NCBI GenBank assembly: GCA_963664085.2
Contig: CAXXLO010000002.1
Coordinates: 5,146,001-5,210,000 of the forward strand
Source: Bin5 sp022821545
GTDB taxonomy: Bacteria; Chloroflexota; Anaerolineae; Caldilineales; Caldilineaceae
DNA length: 64,000 bases
Reading direction: 5' to 3'
The notes under the pieces are model-generated. The model was not told the origin of the DNA. It made no database searches and saw only the letters and a program-made list of their open reading frames with translations. Of this stretch, positions 26,831 through 34,922 are shown piece after piece (position 1 is the first letter of the stretch; every line of letters starts with the position of its first letter). A program made the position numbers and the translations under genes.

Positions 26831-28707
26831 AACTCTTCGTTTCCGGAGCCTCCGTCGCGTGCAACCGAAACGCCGGCAACCAGAAGCAGCAGGAAGAAGA
26901 CCGCCGCGCCGCCAATCCAGATCGGCGGTATCTGCGCCAGCCTTTCGTTGACGTTGCCTGCGCTCACATAAGTTGCCGTCGCCGTCGGCGCGGGCTGGTC
27001 TCCGGCCTCCGAAGCAGTCGGTGTGATTGTTGGAAGGCTCTCAGTCGAAGGGGTGGGCTCTGGCGTGCCGGGCTCACTGGATGCGGGACCGGGCGTCGCG
27101 GACGGCTGATCGCCCTCCGGCGTCTCTGCGGGCGCATCGGGGTCCGGCGTCGGGACCGGCGTACATTCGACCGGCGCCGGATCGGTTGACGATTCAGGAC
27201 CGGGCGTCCCGGTGGCCGCCGGCGTTTCCGCGGGGACATTGGGATCCGGCGTCGCGGTCACCGTGCTCGCGGCCGTCGGGGCCACTGTCGGTGCCGCTGT
27301 CGGGGCATTCGGATCCGGGGCAGCGGTAGCAGTGCTCGCGGCCGTCGGCGTTTCAACAGGCAAGTGCATCGCGATAGGCGTACACTCGACCGCCGGCGCA
27401 GCGGTCGACGCATCTGGATCCGGCGTTGCGGGGTCCTGCGTTGCGGCCGGCGTGCCTGGGGTTGCCGGCGTTTCCGCGGGGGCGCCTGGGTCAGGCGTAG
27501 CTGTGACCGTGGGCGTCGGCGGCGGTGTGGACGTGTCGGACTGGGCCGGCGTTTCCGTGGCCGCCGGCGACACAGTTGGTGATGGCGTCGGCACTCTGGC
27601 CAGGTCGGCGGGATTGATGGGCGTTATGCGGGCCGAAGAGAGAAAACTAACACCGCTGTCAATCGTTCGCAGCACGCCGTCCTGCTCCGTACCCGCGTAG
27701 GTGACGCCGACAAATGTAGATGAAGAGGCCAGCCGGAAAACCGGGTTGGTATAGGGGACGCCATTGACGGTCACCCGCGTCCAGTCCGGCAGGCTCTGGG
27801 TCCAGAGTCCCACATTGGTGCCGACAATTACCTCCAGTCCGCTAACGGCGAGGTCGAAGATGACAACGCCGGCCGGGAAGGAGGGGTCCTGAATCCAGTT
27901 GTAGCCATCGTCGCTCAGGTAAAGGCCTGAAGCGAAAGTACCCACATACAGGCGGCCGTCCAGAATCGTCATTCCGCGCGCGATGATACCTGCCGGCAGG
28001 TCGACACGCTGCCAGAATGCGGCGTCCGCGGTGAGACGCCAGACGCCGTCGTGGGTGCCGGCATAGAGCGCGCCGTCCTTATCTGCAAATGCGCGCACGC
28101 GCAGGGCGCTCCCAGTGAGGCCTTCGCCGTACCATTCCCAGCTCAGGCCGCCGTCAAAGCTGCGTATGACCCCGTCGTAACGGGTACCCGCATAGAAGAC
28201 GGTCCGCCCGTCTTCTATGCGGGTGAAAAGGCGGCCGATGCCGCTATTGGGCGTAAGCACCTGCTTGATCGATTCTTCCTGCCGCCAGGTCAGGCCGCCG
28301 TCTTCGCTTATGAAGAGGTTCCCGACCCCGCCGTCCGCGGCCAGAACACGGCTGCCATCCTGCGGATCGAAACGAATGGAGGCGACAGATGTATCGGGCG
28401 GCAGGTCGACGCCGGCGCGGCTCCATGTGTGCCCCCCGTCCGTGCTGCGATAGATACCGGCCGGCACCGGCACGTTGAGCGTGCCGGCCACCACGATGCC
28501 GGCATCATCAGGTGACACATCGAGACCGATGATGCTATTCGAAAAAGGCACAAAGCCTGACTGGGCGAATATCTGCCCGCCGGCCAGGGTTATCAGGAGC
28601 GTCAGAACAGTGAATGTCAGCCAGAGACGGGGCAGGGCCCGGGGCGTCGAAGTCTCCCTGCCTTTGCGGCGTCTGCCGCCCAGTTTTTGCTGGTGACCAG
28701 CGTGCAT
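26827..28707 (-). CDS. Secreted YCF48/BNR-type beta-propeller with Pro/Thr-rich stalk and C-terminal membrane anchor
   Basis: This protein of about 626 residues has four parts. An N-terminal hydrophobic segment (LTFTVLTLLITLAGGQIFAQ) exports it. Residues to about 370 are a propeller of sialidase-like repeats (IYRSTDGGHTWSRAG, LFISEDGGLTWRQEE, VIRSFDGGLSWEWYG, LYLSDDGYNWIQD). About 200 residues of Pro/Thr/Ala-rich repeats follow (ATPDPNAP, TPAAT, VECTP), then a membrane helix (WIGGAAVFFLLLLVAGVSVA) and a short tail. It probably displays the propeller outside the cell. GGGAGG lies 6 bases before the ATG at 28707. It is the first gene of a two-gene operon with the MurE-type ligase. Repeat sequence in the stalk makes its length likely to vary. 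Confidence 0.8.
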   Translation of the reverse strand: MHAGHQQKLGGRRRKGRETSTPRALPRLWLTFTVLTLLITLAGGQIFAQSGFVPFSNSIIGLDVSPDDAGIVVAGTLNVPVPAGIYRSTDGGHTWSRAGVDLPPDTSVASIRFDPQDGSRVLAADGGVGNLFISEDGGLTWRQEESIKQVLTPNSGIGRLFTRIEDGRTVFYAGTRYDGVIRSFDGGLSWEWYGEGLTGSALRVRAFADKDGALYAGTHDGVWRLTADAAFWQRVDLPAGIIARGMTILDGRLYVGTFASGLYLSDDGYNWIQDPSFPAGVVIFDLAVSGLEVIVGTNVGLWTQSLPDWTRVTVNGVPYTNPVFRLASSSTFVGVTYAGTEQDGVLRTIDSGVSFLSSARITPINPADLARVPTPSPTVSPAATETPAQSDTSTPPPTPTVTATPDPGAPAETPATPGTPAATQDPATPDPDASTAAPAVECTPIAMHLPVETPTAASTATAAPDPNAPTAAPTVAPTAASTVTATPDPNVPAETPAATGTPGPESSTDPAPVECTPVPTPDPDAPAETPEGDQPSATPGPASSEPGTPEPTPSTESLPTITPTASEAGDQPAPTATATYVSAGNVNERLAQIPPIWIGGAAVFFLLLLVAGVSVARDGGSGNEEL

Positions 28708-28745
28708 AGAGCCTCCCAATGGGGCGCCGGAGAGGAAGTGAAAGA

Positions 28746-28773
28746 ATTATACGCTAGACAAATTGTAGCACAA
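28746..28773 (-). promoter_or_regulatory. Promoter of the propeller-murE operon
   Basis: On the minus strand a perfect TATAAT (28746-28751) lies 16 bases from TTGTGC (28768-28773). It is about 40 bases upstream of the ATG at 28707, in an AT-rich stretch. The -35 box is weak. Confidence 0.5.
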
Positions 28774-28876
28774 AAGCACCCGTTTCTGCGGAACCGATCT
28801 GTTGAAGCGGTTGGCCGCGGGGGAGATGACTTCCGAAAACTCACCATTCAGCGCCCGCTTTGAGGATTCTGCCCGG

Positions 28877-28905
28877 TTGCAAGTTATCATGTATGTCCTT
28901 ATCCT
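28877..28905 (+). promoter_or_regulatory. Possible promoter of the phosphatase-superfamily gene
   Basis: TTGCAA (28877-28882) and TATCCT (28900-28905) are 17 bases apart on the plus strand, about 80 bases upstream of the ATG at 28984. Each box matches four of six consensus bases. It would be divergent to the promoter at 28746-28773. Confidence 0.3.
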
Positions 28906-28983
28906 TCTGCATGAATTACCTGCGTCCGCCCAATGGTACGGGCGGTCGATCAAACCATTCGCAACCCGTAAAAGGAGAGAGAA

Positions 28984-30891
28984 ATGCAAAGCCCGGCACG
29001 GCGCGCAATCCTGATCGGTATGGACGGCGCGGCTATGGAACTGGTGATAAATATGGTAAACGGGGGCCACATGCCCCATCTTGGCAAACTGATAGATAAG
29101 GGTGTGTACCGGCCCATGATCGGTGTTTTCCCCACCCTGACGCCGCCGGGCTGGACTGCCACATCGACTGGCGCATGGCCGGGGAACCACGGCGTGATGG
29201 ACTTCAACATCCGCAAGCTGGGCGCTCAACTCGATGAGACTGTCTGGGGCGTCAACACGGAGCTGTCGCGAGCGGAATACCTTTGGAACACGGTCGAGCG
29301 GGCCGGTGGCAGGCCCTTGCTGGTCAAGTGGGAGATGTCCTGGCCCCCGACAGTAACCAGCGGCGTTCAGGTGGAGGGCACCGGCCCCGGCGTCTCCAAC
29401 CATCACCAGATCGCCGGTTATCACCTGTTCGTCGCCGGCAAATGGGAGCGCCGCACGATTGGCGGGCAGCGCGACCCGGAGACCCTGGACCCCAGCGCCC
29501 TGCAAACCGGCTCCGACGTCGATCCCGTGACGATCAGCGAAGCCCGAAACTGGACGAATCCGCCGCCTTCAAGCCGCCCGCCCAAAGAGGTGGAACTGAC
29601 AATACAACCCCTGGCGCGCGGCCGCGATTTCATGTTGCGGGGCGAAAAGGGCACGCCCAAGACTTTCCACGGGCTGATATACGCCTCCGGAGACGACGGC
29701 TACGACCGGGTGCGCGTCTGCCGGGCGCGCGACGGGGACAGCGCGGTTGCTGAACTGGGGATGGGCGATTGGAGCGACTGGTGGCTGGACCAGTTCGAGA
29801 TCGATGCCGAGGAGATCAGCGGTTACGTGCGGATGAAGCTGGTCAACCTCAGCGCCGAGGCCGACGCTTTCGAGCTGTTCGTACCCCAGATCTGGCCGGC
29901 GGGCGGCTACACGATGCCACTTGAAGCGGCCGATGAGATCGACCAGCACGTGGGCAACTTCCTGCAGAATCCCGCCCGAGACGCCCTGGGCATCATGGAC
30001 GACGACACCTACTTCGAGCTGCTGGACTTTCACCACGAACGGCTGGTCGACGTGGCCGACTATCTCACCACCAGCCGCGACGACTGGACGATGCTCTTCA
30101 TCGAAACGCATGCATCCGACTACACAAGCCACTTCTTCCTCGGCCAGGCCGAAGCGTTCAGCGGCGCCGACGCGGAGACCCAGCAGCGCTGCCTGGATGG
30201 CGTGATCCGCACCTACAGCTCCATCGACAACATGATCGGCCGCGTCGCGGCCATCGCCGACGAGGAGACGCTCATCTGTCTCGTCTCAGATCACGGCGGC
30301 ACGCCCAACCAGTACAGGGCGATAGAGATCGATGAGGTTCTGGAAGAGGCGGGTCTTCTGGTCTATATGGAAGAAGACGGGAAGCGGACAGTGGACTGGT
30401 CACGCACCCGGGCCGCGTCAGTGGGCCTGGTACACGTGTTTATCAATCTGGAGGGACGCGAGCCGGAAGGGATCGTGCCGCCAGCCGACTATAAGGACAC
30501 GCAACTCGAAATCATCGCCGCGCTGCACGCCTACACGGACGCCGCCACCGGCCGCCATCCGTTCGCGCTGGCGCTGACGCGTGAGGACGCTGAGATGGTC
30601 AACCTCTGGGGCGACACCACGGGAGACGTGGTCTACGCGCTGCGGCCGGAATTCGACGGCGCACACGGCAAACAACTGCCCTCGGTCAGCTTTGGCATTG
30701 CCGGACAGCATTGCACCTTTGTACTGTCCGGTCCGGGCGTCAAGGAGGGGTTGGCGCTGAGAGGGCAGGTGCGGGCGGTCGACGTAGCCCCAACCCTATG
30801 TTACCTTCTGGGGTTGCCCATGCCCCGCGACGTGGAAGGTGGGGTCGTCTACGAGGCGCTCACCGATCCCGACTGGCACCTCAAGGCGTGA
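28984..30891 (+). CDS. Alkaline phosphatase superfamily protein (type I phosphodiesterase-like)
   Basis: This 635-residue metal-dependent hydrolase has the first metal-binding Asp in ILIGMDGAAME (Asp14), the nucleophile Thr region PTLTPPGWTATSTGAWPGNH near 50-69, METHASDYTSHFF-type metal contacts near 375 and CLVSDHGGTPNQY near 430. The closing part AVDVAPTLCYLLGLPMPRDVEG is typical of this group. Members cleave phosphodiesters, phosphonates or nucleotide sugars. No signal peptide is visible, so it is probably cytoplasmic. A strong ribosome-binding site (AAAGGAGAGA) precedes the ATG. It stands alone between a divergent and a convergent gene. Confidence 0.88.
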   Translation: MQSPARRAILIGMDGAAMELVINMVNGGHMPHLGKLIDKGVYRPMIGVFPTLTPPGWTATSTGAWPGNHGVMDFNIRKLGAQLDETVWGVNTELSRAEYLWNTVERAGGRPLLVKWEMSWPPTVTSGVQVEGTGPGVSNHHQIAGYHLFVAGKWERRTIGGQRDPETLDPSALQTGSDVDPVTISEARNWTNPPPSSRPPKEVELTIQPLARGRDFMLRGEKGTPKTFHGLIYASGDDGYDRVRVCRARDGDSAVAELGMGDWSDWWLDQFEIDAEEISGYVRMKLVNLSAEADAFELFVPQIWPAGGYTMPLEAADEIDQHVGNFLQNPARDALGIMDDDTYFELLDFHHERLVDVADYLTTSRDDWTMLFIETHASDYTSHFFLGQAEAFSGADAETQQRCLDGVIRTYSSIDNMIGRVAAIADEETLICLVSDHGGTPNQYRAIEIDEVLEEAGLLVYMEEDGKRTVDWSRTRAASVGLVHVFINLEGREPEGIVPPADYKDTQLEIIAALHAYTDAATGRHPFALALTREDAEMVNLWGDTTGDVVYALRPEFDGAHGKQLPSVSFGIAGQHCTFVLSGPGVKEGLALRGQVRAVDVAPTLCYLLGLPMPRDVEGGVVYEALTDPDWHLKA

Positions 30892-30900
30892 AAGGAGCCT

Positions 30901-30929
30901 GGGGAGAAGGGCGTCCAGCCTTTCTCCCC
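30901..30929. terminator. Possible bidirectional terminator between convergent genes
   Basis: GGGGAGAAGG (30901-30910) pairs with CCTTTCTCCCC (30919-30929) with one bulged base and an 8-base loop. It sits between the stops of two convergent genes (30891 and 30940). There is no strong T-run on either side, so termination is not certain. Confidence 0.45.
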
Positions 30930-30939
30930 GGTCCCCGGT

Positions 30940-31353
30940 TCAATAGTCGTCCTCGTCAATCTCCCCGGCGGGCATTTCAATATCGACGACCTCGCCCTGG
31001 TCGTCGATGATCACCCGAAAACCCATCATGCCCAGCCACTGCCGCGACTGCTCGGGGATTGCCTGACCGACCGCCTGGTCGATGTTGTCAATGGAAGATT
31101 CCACCGCGGCCTTGGTAAAGATGTCGTCCTTGCCCATCAAATCCAACACGCCGGTCACGGCCAGGTCTCGATGCGCGTCCACTTGACCCTTCAGGAATTC
31201 GAGCACCTGCCTGTCCACCTTCGCGGCGTCGATGTGGCGCAGAAAGCCGTCCTCGTCGACGACGTAGCAGGCGCGCTCGCCCACATGTTTCACCTGGGCC
31301 GCATTTCGGCGTTCATCGAACACAAGCCCTTCAAACATCGCCGAATTTGCCAA
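30940..31353 (-). CDS. Hypothetical protein, 137 aa
   Basis: I do not recognise this small protein. It is acidic and alpha/beta in appearance: residues 5-50 contain FEGLVFDERRNAAQVKHVG and RACYVVDEDGFLRHIDA, and it ends in an acidic tail (GEIDEDDY). No membrane segment or signal is seen. The TTG start at 31353 follows GGAGAG with good spacing; the in-frame ATG at 31338 is the alternative. It is a single gene convergent with the phosphatase-superfamily gene and about 150 bases downstream of the isomerase gene. Confidence 0.65.
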   Translation of the reverse strand: MANSAMFEGLVFDERRNAAQVKHVGERACYVVDEDGFLRHIDAAKVDRQVLEFLKGQVDAHRDLAVTGVLDLMGKDDIFTKAAVESSIDNIDQAVGQAIPEQSRQWLGMMGFRVIIDDQGEVVDIEMPAGEIDEDDY

Positions 31354-31500
31354 GGTACTCTCCGATCACAGTTCTCAAAAACCCGATAACGTTGCGGATA
31401 CGGTCCTGGGCAAGGCAGTTCAGTCTGACTGCCAGACCGCAATCCGGAGGCCCTGCCAAGTGCTACGCCGCGGCGGCCAACAGAGTTTCTCCGGGGGCCT

Positions 31501-32280
31501 TTACATCAGCGCCGCCCGGCTCTCGAGAAACTCGCGGCTGCGGCGGACACTTGCGACCGGCTCTTCAGGCAGATCGTGTTCAACCACGTAACAGCTGGCG
31601 CCGGCCGCACGGCAGGCAGGGATGAGCGCGTCCCAGTCCAGCGTGCCATAGCCGACGTCGGCCAGGCCCATCTGGTCCTCGTTCTCCCCCGCGGGCGCGA
31701 GGTCTTTGGCATGAATGAACGGACAGCGGCCCGCGTATTTTTGCACCAGCTCCAGGGGACGGGCGCCGCCATCGGTGATCCAGGCCAGGTCCGGCTCCCA
31801 GAACAGATTCTGCTCGTCGGCGTTCGCCAGCACCCATTCCAGCGCGCGCGCGCCGTCAAACTCCTCCATTTCGAAAGCGTGGTTATGGTAGCCCAGCCGC
31901 ATTCCCTCATCGCGACAGCGGCGTCCCAGCTCGTCGAGCGTCTTGCCGAAGGCGCGCCACGCCTCCGCGGTTGCCGCCGCGCGCACTTCGGGGTCAGGCA
32001 TGGGGAGGATGAGGCAGTCGTTCCCGACTGCCCTGTGAAAGGCCACAGTGCCGGCGAAGTCTTCAGCCAGAGCTTGATAGGGTACGTGGGCCGACACAGC
32101 CTGCAAACCATGCCGGTCCAAGACCGCCTTCGCCTGCTCGCCGGTATGATCCGGCAGAAAGATCAGTTCGACCCCCTGGTACCCGGCCGCAGCGGCGGCG
32201 CCGGCGATCTCCGCAAAACTGTCGGACAGGTGACGCAGGCTGTACAGCTGTACAGCGATGGTTGGCTTTGCGTTGCTCAT
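31501..32280 (-). CDS. Sugar phosphate isomerase/epimerase-like TIM barrel
   Basis: This 259-residue protein belongs to the xylose isomerase-like TIM barrel group (AP endonuclease 2 superfamily). It starts MSNAKPTIAVQLYSLRHLSD. Strands and metal-site residues appear in GYQGVELIFLPDHTG, RLGYHNHAFEME, WEPDLAWITDGG, FIHAKDLAP and SCYVVEHDLPEEP. Typical substrates are inosose or keto sugars. Its ATG overlaps the stop of the recD2 gene by 4 bases (ATGA at 32277-32280), so it depends on that message. The functional link to a helicase is not obvious. Confidence 0.88.
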   Translation of the reverse strand: MSNAKPTIAVQLYSLRHLSDSFAEIAGAAAAAGYQGVELIFLPDHTGEQAKAVLDRHGLQAVSAHVPYQALAEDFAGTVAFHRAVGNDCLILPMPDPEVRAAATAEAWRAFGKTLDELGRRCRDEGMRLGYHNHAFEMEEFDGARALEWVLANADEQNLFWEPDLAWITDGGARPLELVQKYAGRCPFIHAKDLAPAGENEDQMGLADVGYGTLDWDALIPACRAAGASCYVVEHDLPEEPVASVRRSREFLESRAALM

Positions 32281-34748
32281 GCAGATGTCTCCCATTTCGT
32301 CGCACGCCGCAGACGTTCGGACAGCCCGCTGTAACGCCGGGCCACCTCGTCATTGCCTACGGCCATGCCGATCGCTCTCGGTTGTCCTACCAACACGACC
32401 AGGCGCTTTGCGCGCGTGACGGCCGTGTATAAGAGATTTCGCTGAAGTAACATGTAGTGGCTGGTGAGCAGTGGGATAACGACGGCCGGGAATTCACTTC
32501 CCTGGCTCTTGTGTACGCTGATGGCATAGGCATGCACAAGCTCGTCCAACTCCATGAATTCGTAACCAACAGGGCGCCCGTCGATTTCGACCGTTACCCG
32601 CTGTTCGTTCAGGTCGACATCTTTAATATAACCCATATCGCCGTTGAACACATCTTTGTCATAGTTATTTCGCAGCTGCATCACCCGGTCCCCTGTCCGG
32701 TAGACGCGGTCGCCGACGCCGCACTCGGCTTTGTCGGGTCCGGGCGGATTGAGCGCCTGCCGGATCGTCCCATTGAGCGCCGCGACCCCTGCCGCGCCCC
32801 TATGCATCGGGCTGAGAACCTGAATGTCCCGGGAGGGTACGGCGAAACGACGCGGGATGCGTTCATTGACAAGCTCCACACAGAGCTGGGCGGCACGCTC
32901 AGGCTCCTCCGTGCGGAACAGGAAAAAGTCGTCCGACTCGACGTGCGCTGCGCTGGCCGACTGTGTCAGAACCGGCATCCGGCCGCGGTTAATGCGATGG
33001 GCATTCTCGACGATATAGCTGCCGGCCGATTGCCGAAAGATCCTGTCCAGCCGCACCACGGCTGCGCCGGAGCGGGCGCCCGAGTTCGAAGCGAGCCGCG
33101 TCTCCTCACCCTCCCCCTCAACAACTGCGATAACGTCACGCAGCACATTGCCAGCCCCCACGCTCGGCAGCTGGTCTACGTCACCGACCAGCAGCAGGGA
33201 CATCCGCGGAGGAATGGCCTTGAGCAGATGATTCGTGAGTATGAGGTCCAGCATGGAGGACTCGTCCACAATCAGCAGGTCGCCATTGAGCGGATGCTCC
33301 TCGTTGCGCTTGAAGGAGATGCCTGCAGCCGGCTGCAGCAGTCTGTGGATCGTCTTCGCAGTCCGGCCGGTAGCCTCTGCGAGCCTCTTTGCCGCGCGTC
33401 CGGTTGGCGCAGCCAGGACCGCGTCGACGCCGGCCTCCTCGCACAGGTCGATGATGGTGCGGACAACGGTCGTTTTGCCTGTGCCTGGCCCCCCGGTCAG
33501 CACGGTCAGCCGGTTGGTCAGGGCAGTCCGTACAGCCTCCCGCTGGCGCGCGGCAAGACGCAGGGGGCCGTGTTCAAGGCTTGCACTCTCTTCGAACTGG
33601 GCGAGTTTGCGTTCCCAGTCCATTGTCCGAAAAGAGTCAAGCGCGCTCGCGGCGTGTCCGCGCACGAACGGGGCGCCGGCCCCTTCCCGCATCAGCCGAC
33701 CCATCCGGTTGCTGACGCCCACTTCGCCGTAGTACATGGGCGTCAGATAGACCGCCTGCCCGCCCTGAAGCAGGTCTTCCAACTGCTGGGGGGCCGGCGG
33801 TTCGCCGGCCGCGCGGTCCTGCGGCAGCAGGGGCAAGGGCCGCGAACTCGAAGGTTCAAAAATCCCGGCCAGCGCCCAGTGCAGCGCTTCAGCCTCCTCG
33901 CCAGGCCCGGACGCCAACTTGACGAGGTCGGCCCCTTTCAGATGCAGCAGCCCTGCCGCCACCTCTTCCTTCCCCACATTCAGCAGATCGGCGGCCTTCG
34001 CGATCAACTCCTCGCTTGGCAAGTAGACATGGCCCTCGTCCGCAGCCCGGTTGAGGGCGAATTCGACACCTGCGGCGATGCGCTCGGGCGCGTCAGCGGC
34101 GGTTCCCAGGGCCCGGCCAATCCTGTCCGCGGTCAGAAAACCGATGCCAAAGATATCCTCGGAAAGGCGGTAAGGATTTCGCTGCACAGTTTCGATCGCA
34201 CTGTCGCCGTACCGTTTGTAGATCTTCGCGGCCAGGCCGCCGCTCACGCCGTGGCCGCTCAGAAAGATCATCACCTCCTTGATCGCTTTCTTCTCGACCC
34301 AGCCGGAAATTATCAATGAAACTCTCTTACGGCCGACACCGCCCACTTCGGACAGACGCTGGGGATCGTTGTCGATGACGTCAAGCGTTTCCACGCCAAA
34401 GTGGTCGACGATGCGCTTGGCTGTGACGGGGCCGACCCCTTTGATCAGGCCGCTGCCAAGATATTTTTCGATGCCTGCCACGGTCGCCGGCAGCACTGAA
34501 CGCATCTCGTCGACGGCAAACTGCCTGCCATACTGCGGATGGATTTGCCAGCGCCCGCGCAGCTCCACGGCCTCGCCCACACCGACACCGACCATCGTAC
34601 CGACGACCGACGCATCCTTTTGCCAGTGGGGCGGTTGAGACGTATCGCTCTCCGGCGCCAGGCTGGCGACGGTATAGCCGTTTTCTTCATTATGAAAGGT
34701 GATGCGTTCGATAACGCCGCGCAGAAATTCTTGCGTTTCGCCGCTCAT
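32277..34748 (-). CDS. recD2: RecD2-type ATP-dependent DNA helicase
   Basis: This protein of about 823 residues is a superfamily 1 helicase of the RecD2 type, not part of a RecBCD complex. The N-terminal OB-like and helix-hairpin-helix region includes RITFHNEENGYTVASL and GLIKGVGPVTAKRIVDHFG; Walker A is LTGGPGTGKTTVVRTI, Walker B LLIVDESSMLD, with VGDVDQLPSVGAGNVLRD and the late motif YAISVHKSQGSEFPAVVIP, where SH3-like and UvrD-C parts meet. The start MSGETQEFLRG at 34748 begins right at the family N-terminus; an upstream extension to 34826 has no family sequence. RecD2 unwinds DNA 5' to 3' and acts in repair. Confidence 0.92.
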   Translation of the reverse strand: MSGETQEFLRGVIERITFHNEENGYTVASLAPESDTSQPPHWQKDASVVGTMVGVGVGEAVELRGRWQIHPQYGRQFAVDEMRSVLPATVAGIEKYLGSGLIKGVGPVTAKRIVDHFGVETLDVIDNDPQRLSEVGGVGRKRVSLIISGWVEKKAIKEVMIFLSGHGVSGGLAAKIYKRYGDSAIETVQRNPYRLSEDIFGIGFLTADRIGRALGTAADAPERIAAGVEFALNRAADEGHVYLPSEELIAKAADLLNVGKEEVAAGLLHLKGADLVKLASGPGEEAEALHWALAGIFEPSSSRPLPLLPQDRAAGEPPAPQQLEDLLQGGQAVYLTPMYYGEVGVSNRMGRLMREGAGAPFVRGHAASALDSFRTMDWERKLAQFEESASLEHGPLRLAARQREAVRTALTNRLTVLTGGPGTGKTTVVRTIIDLCEEAGVDAVLAAPTGRAAKRLAEATGRTAKTIHRLLQPAAGISFKRNEEHPLNGDLLIVDESSMLDLILTNHLLKAIPPRMSLLLVGDVDQLPSVGAGNVLRDVIAVVEGEGEETRLASNSGARSGAAVVRLDRIFRQSAGSYIVENAHRINRGRMPVLTQSASAAHVESDDFFLFRTEEPERAAQLCVELVNERIPRRFAVPSRDIQVLSPMHRGAAGVAALNGTIRQALNPPGPDKAECGVGDRVYRTGDRVMQLRNNYDKDVFNGDMGYIKDVDLNEQRVTVEIDGRPVGYEFMELDELVHAYAISVHKSQGSEFPAVVIPLLTSHYMLLQRNLLYTAVTRAKRLVVLVGQPRAIGMAVGNDEVARRYSGLSERLRRATKWETSA

Positions 34749-34922
34749 GGATGTTAGGGTAACAGAATGGCATAGCCCTATCAAACCGCGCCCACTCAAG
34801 CCGCGGGCCCCGCGGGACCGCTCCACAGGGAAGTGGAACGCATTTCACCGGCCCCCTTTACAGATTAAAATCGGAAGAAAAACCGGAAGCAAGACCGGAA
34901 TCAGGACCAGCGCGAATTCCCT

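Noticed and set aside
32457..34319. A plus-strand reading frame of 620 codons inside recD2
   Set aside because: It is antisense to a helicase with all motifs and has no family sequence or ribosome-binding site.
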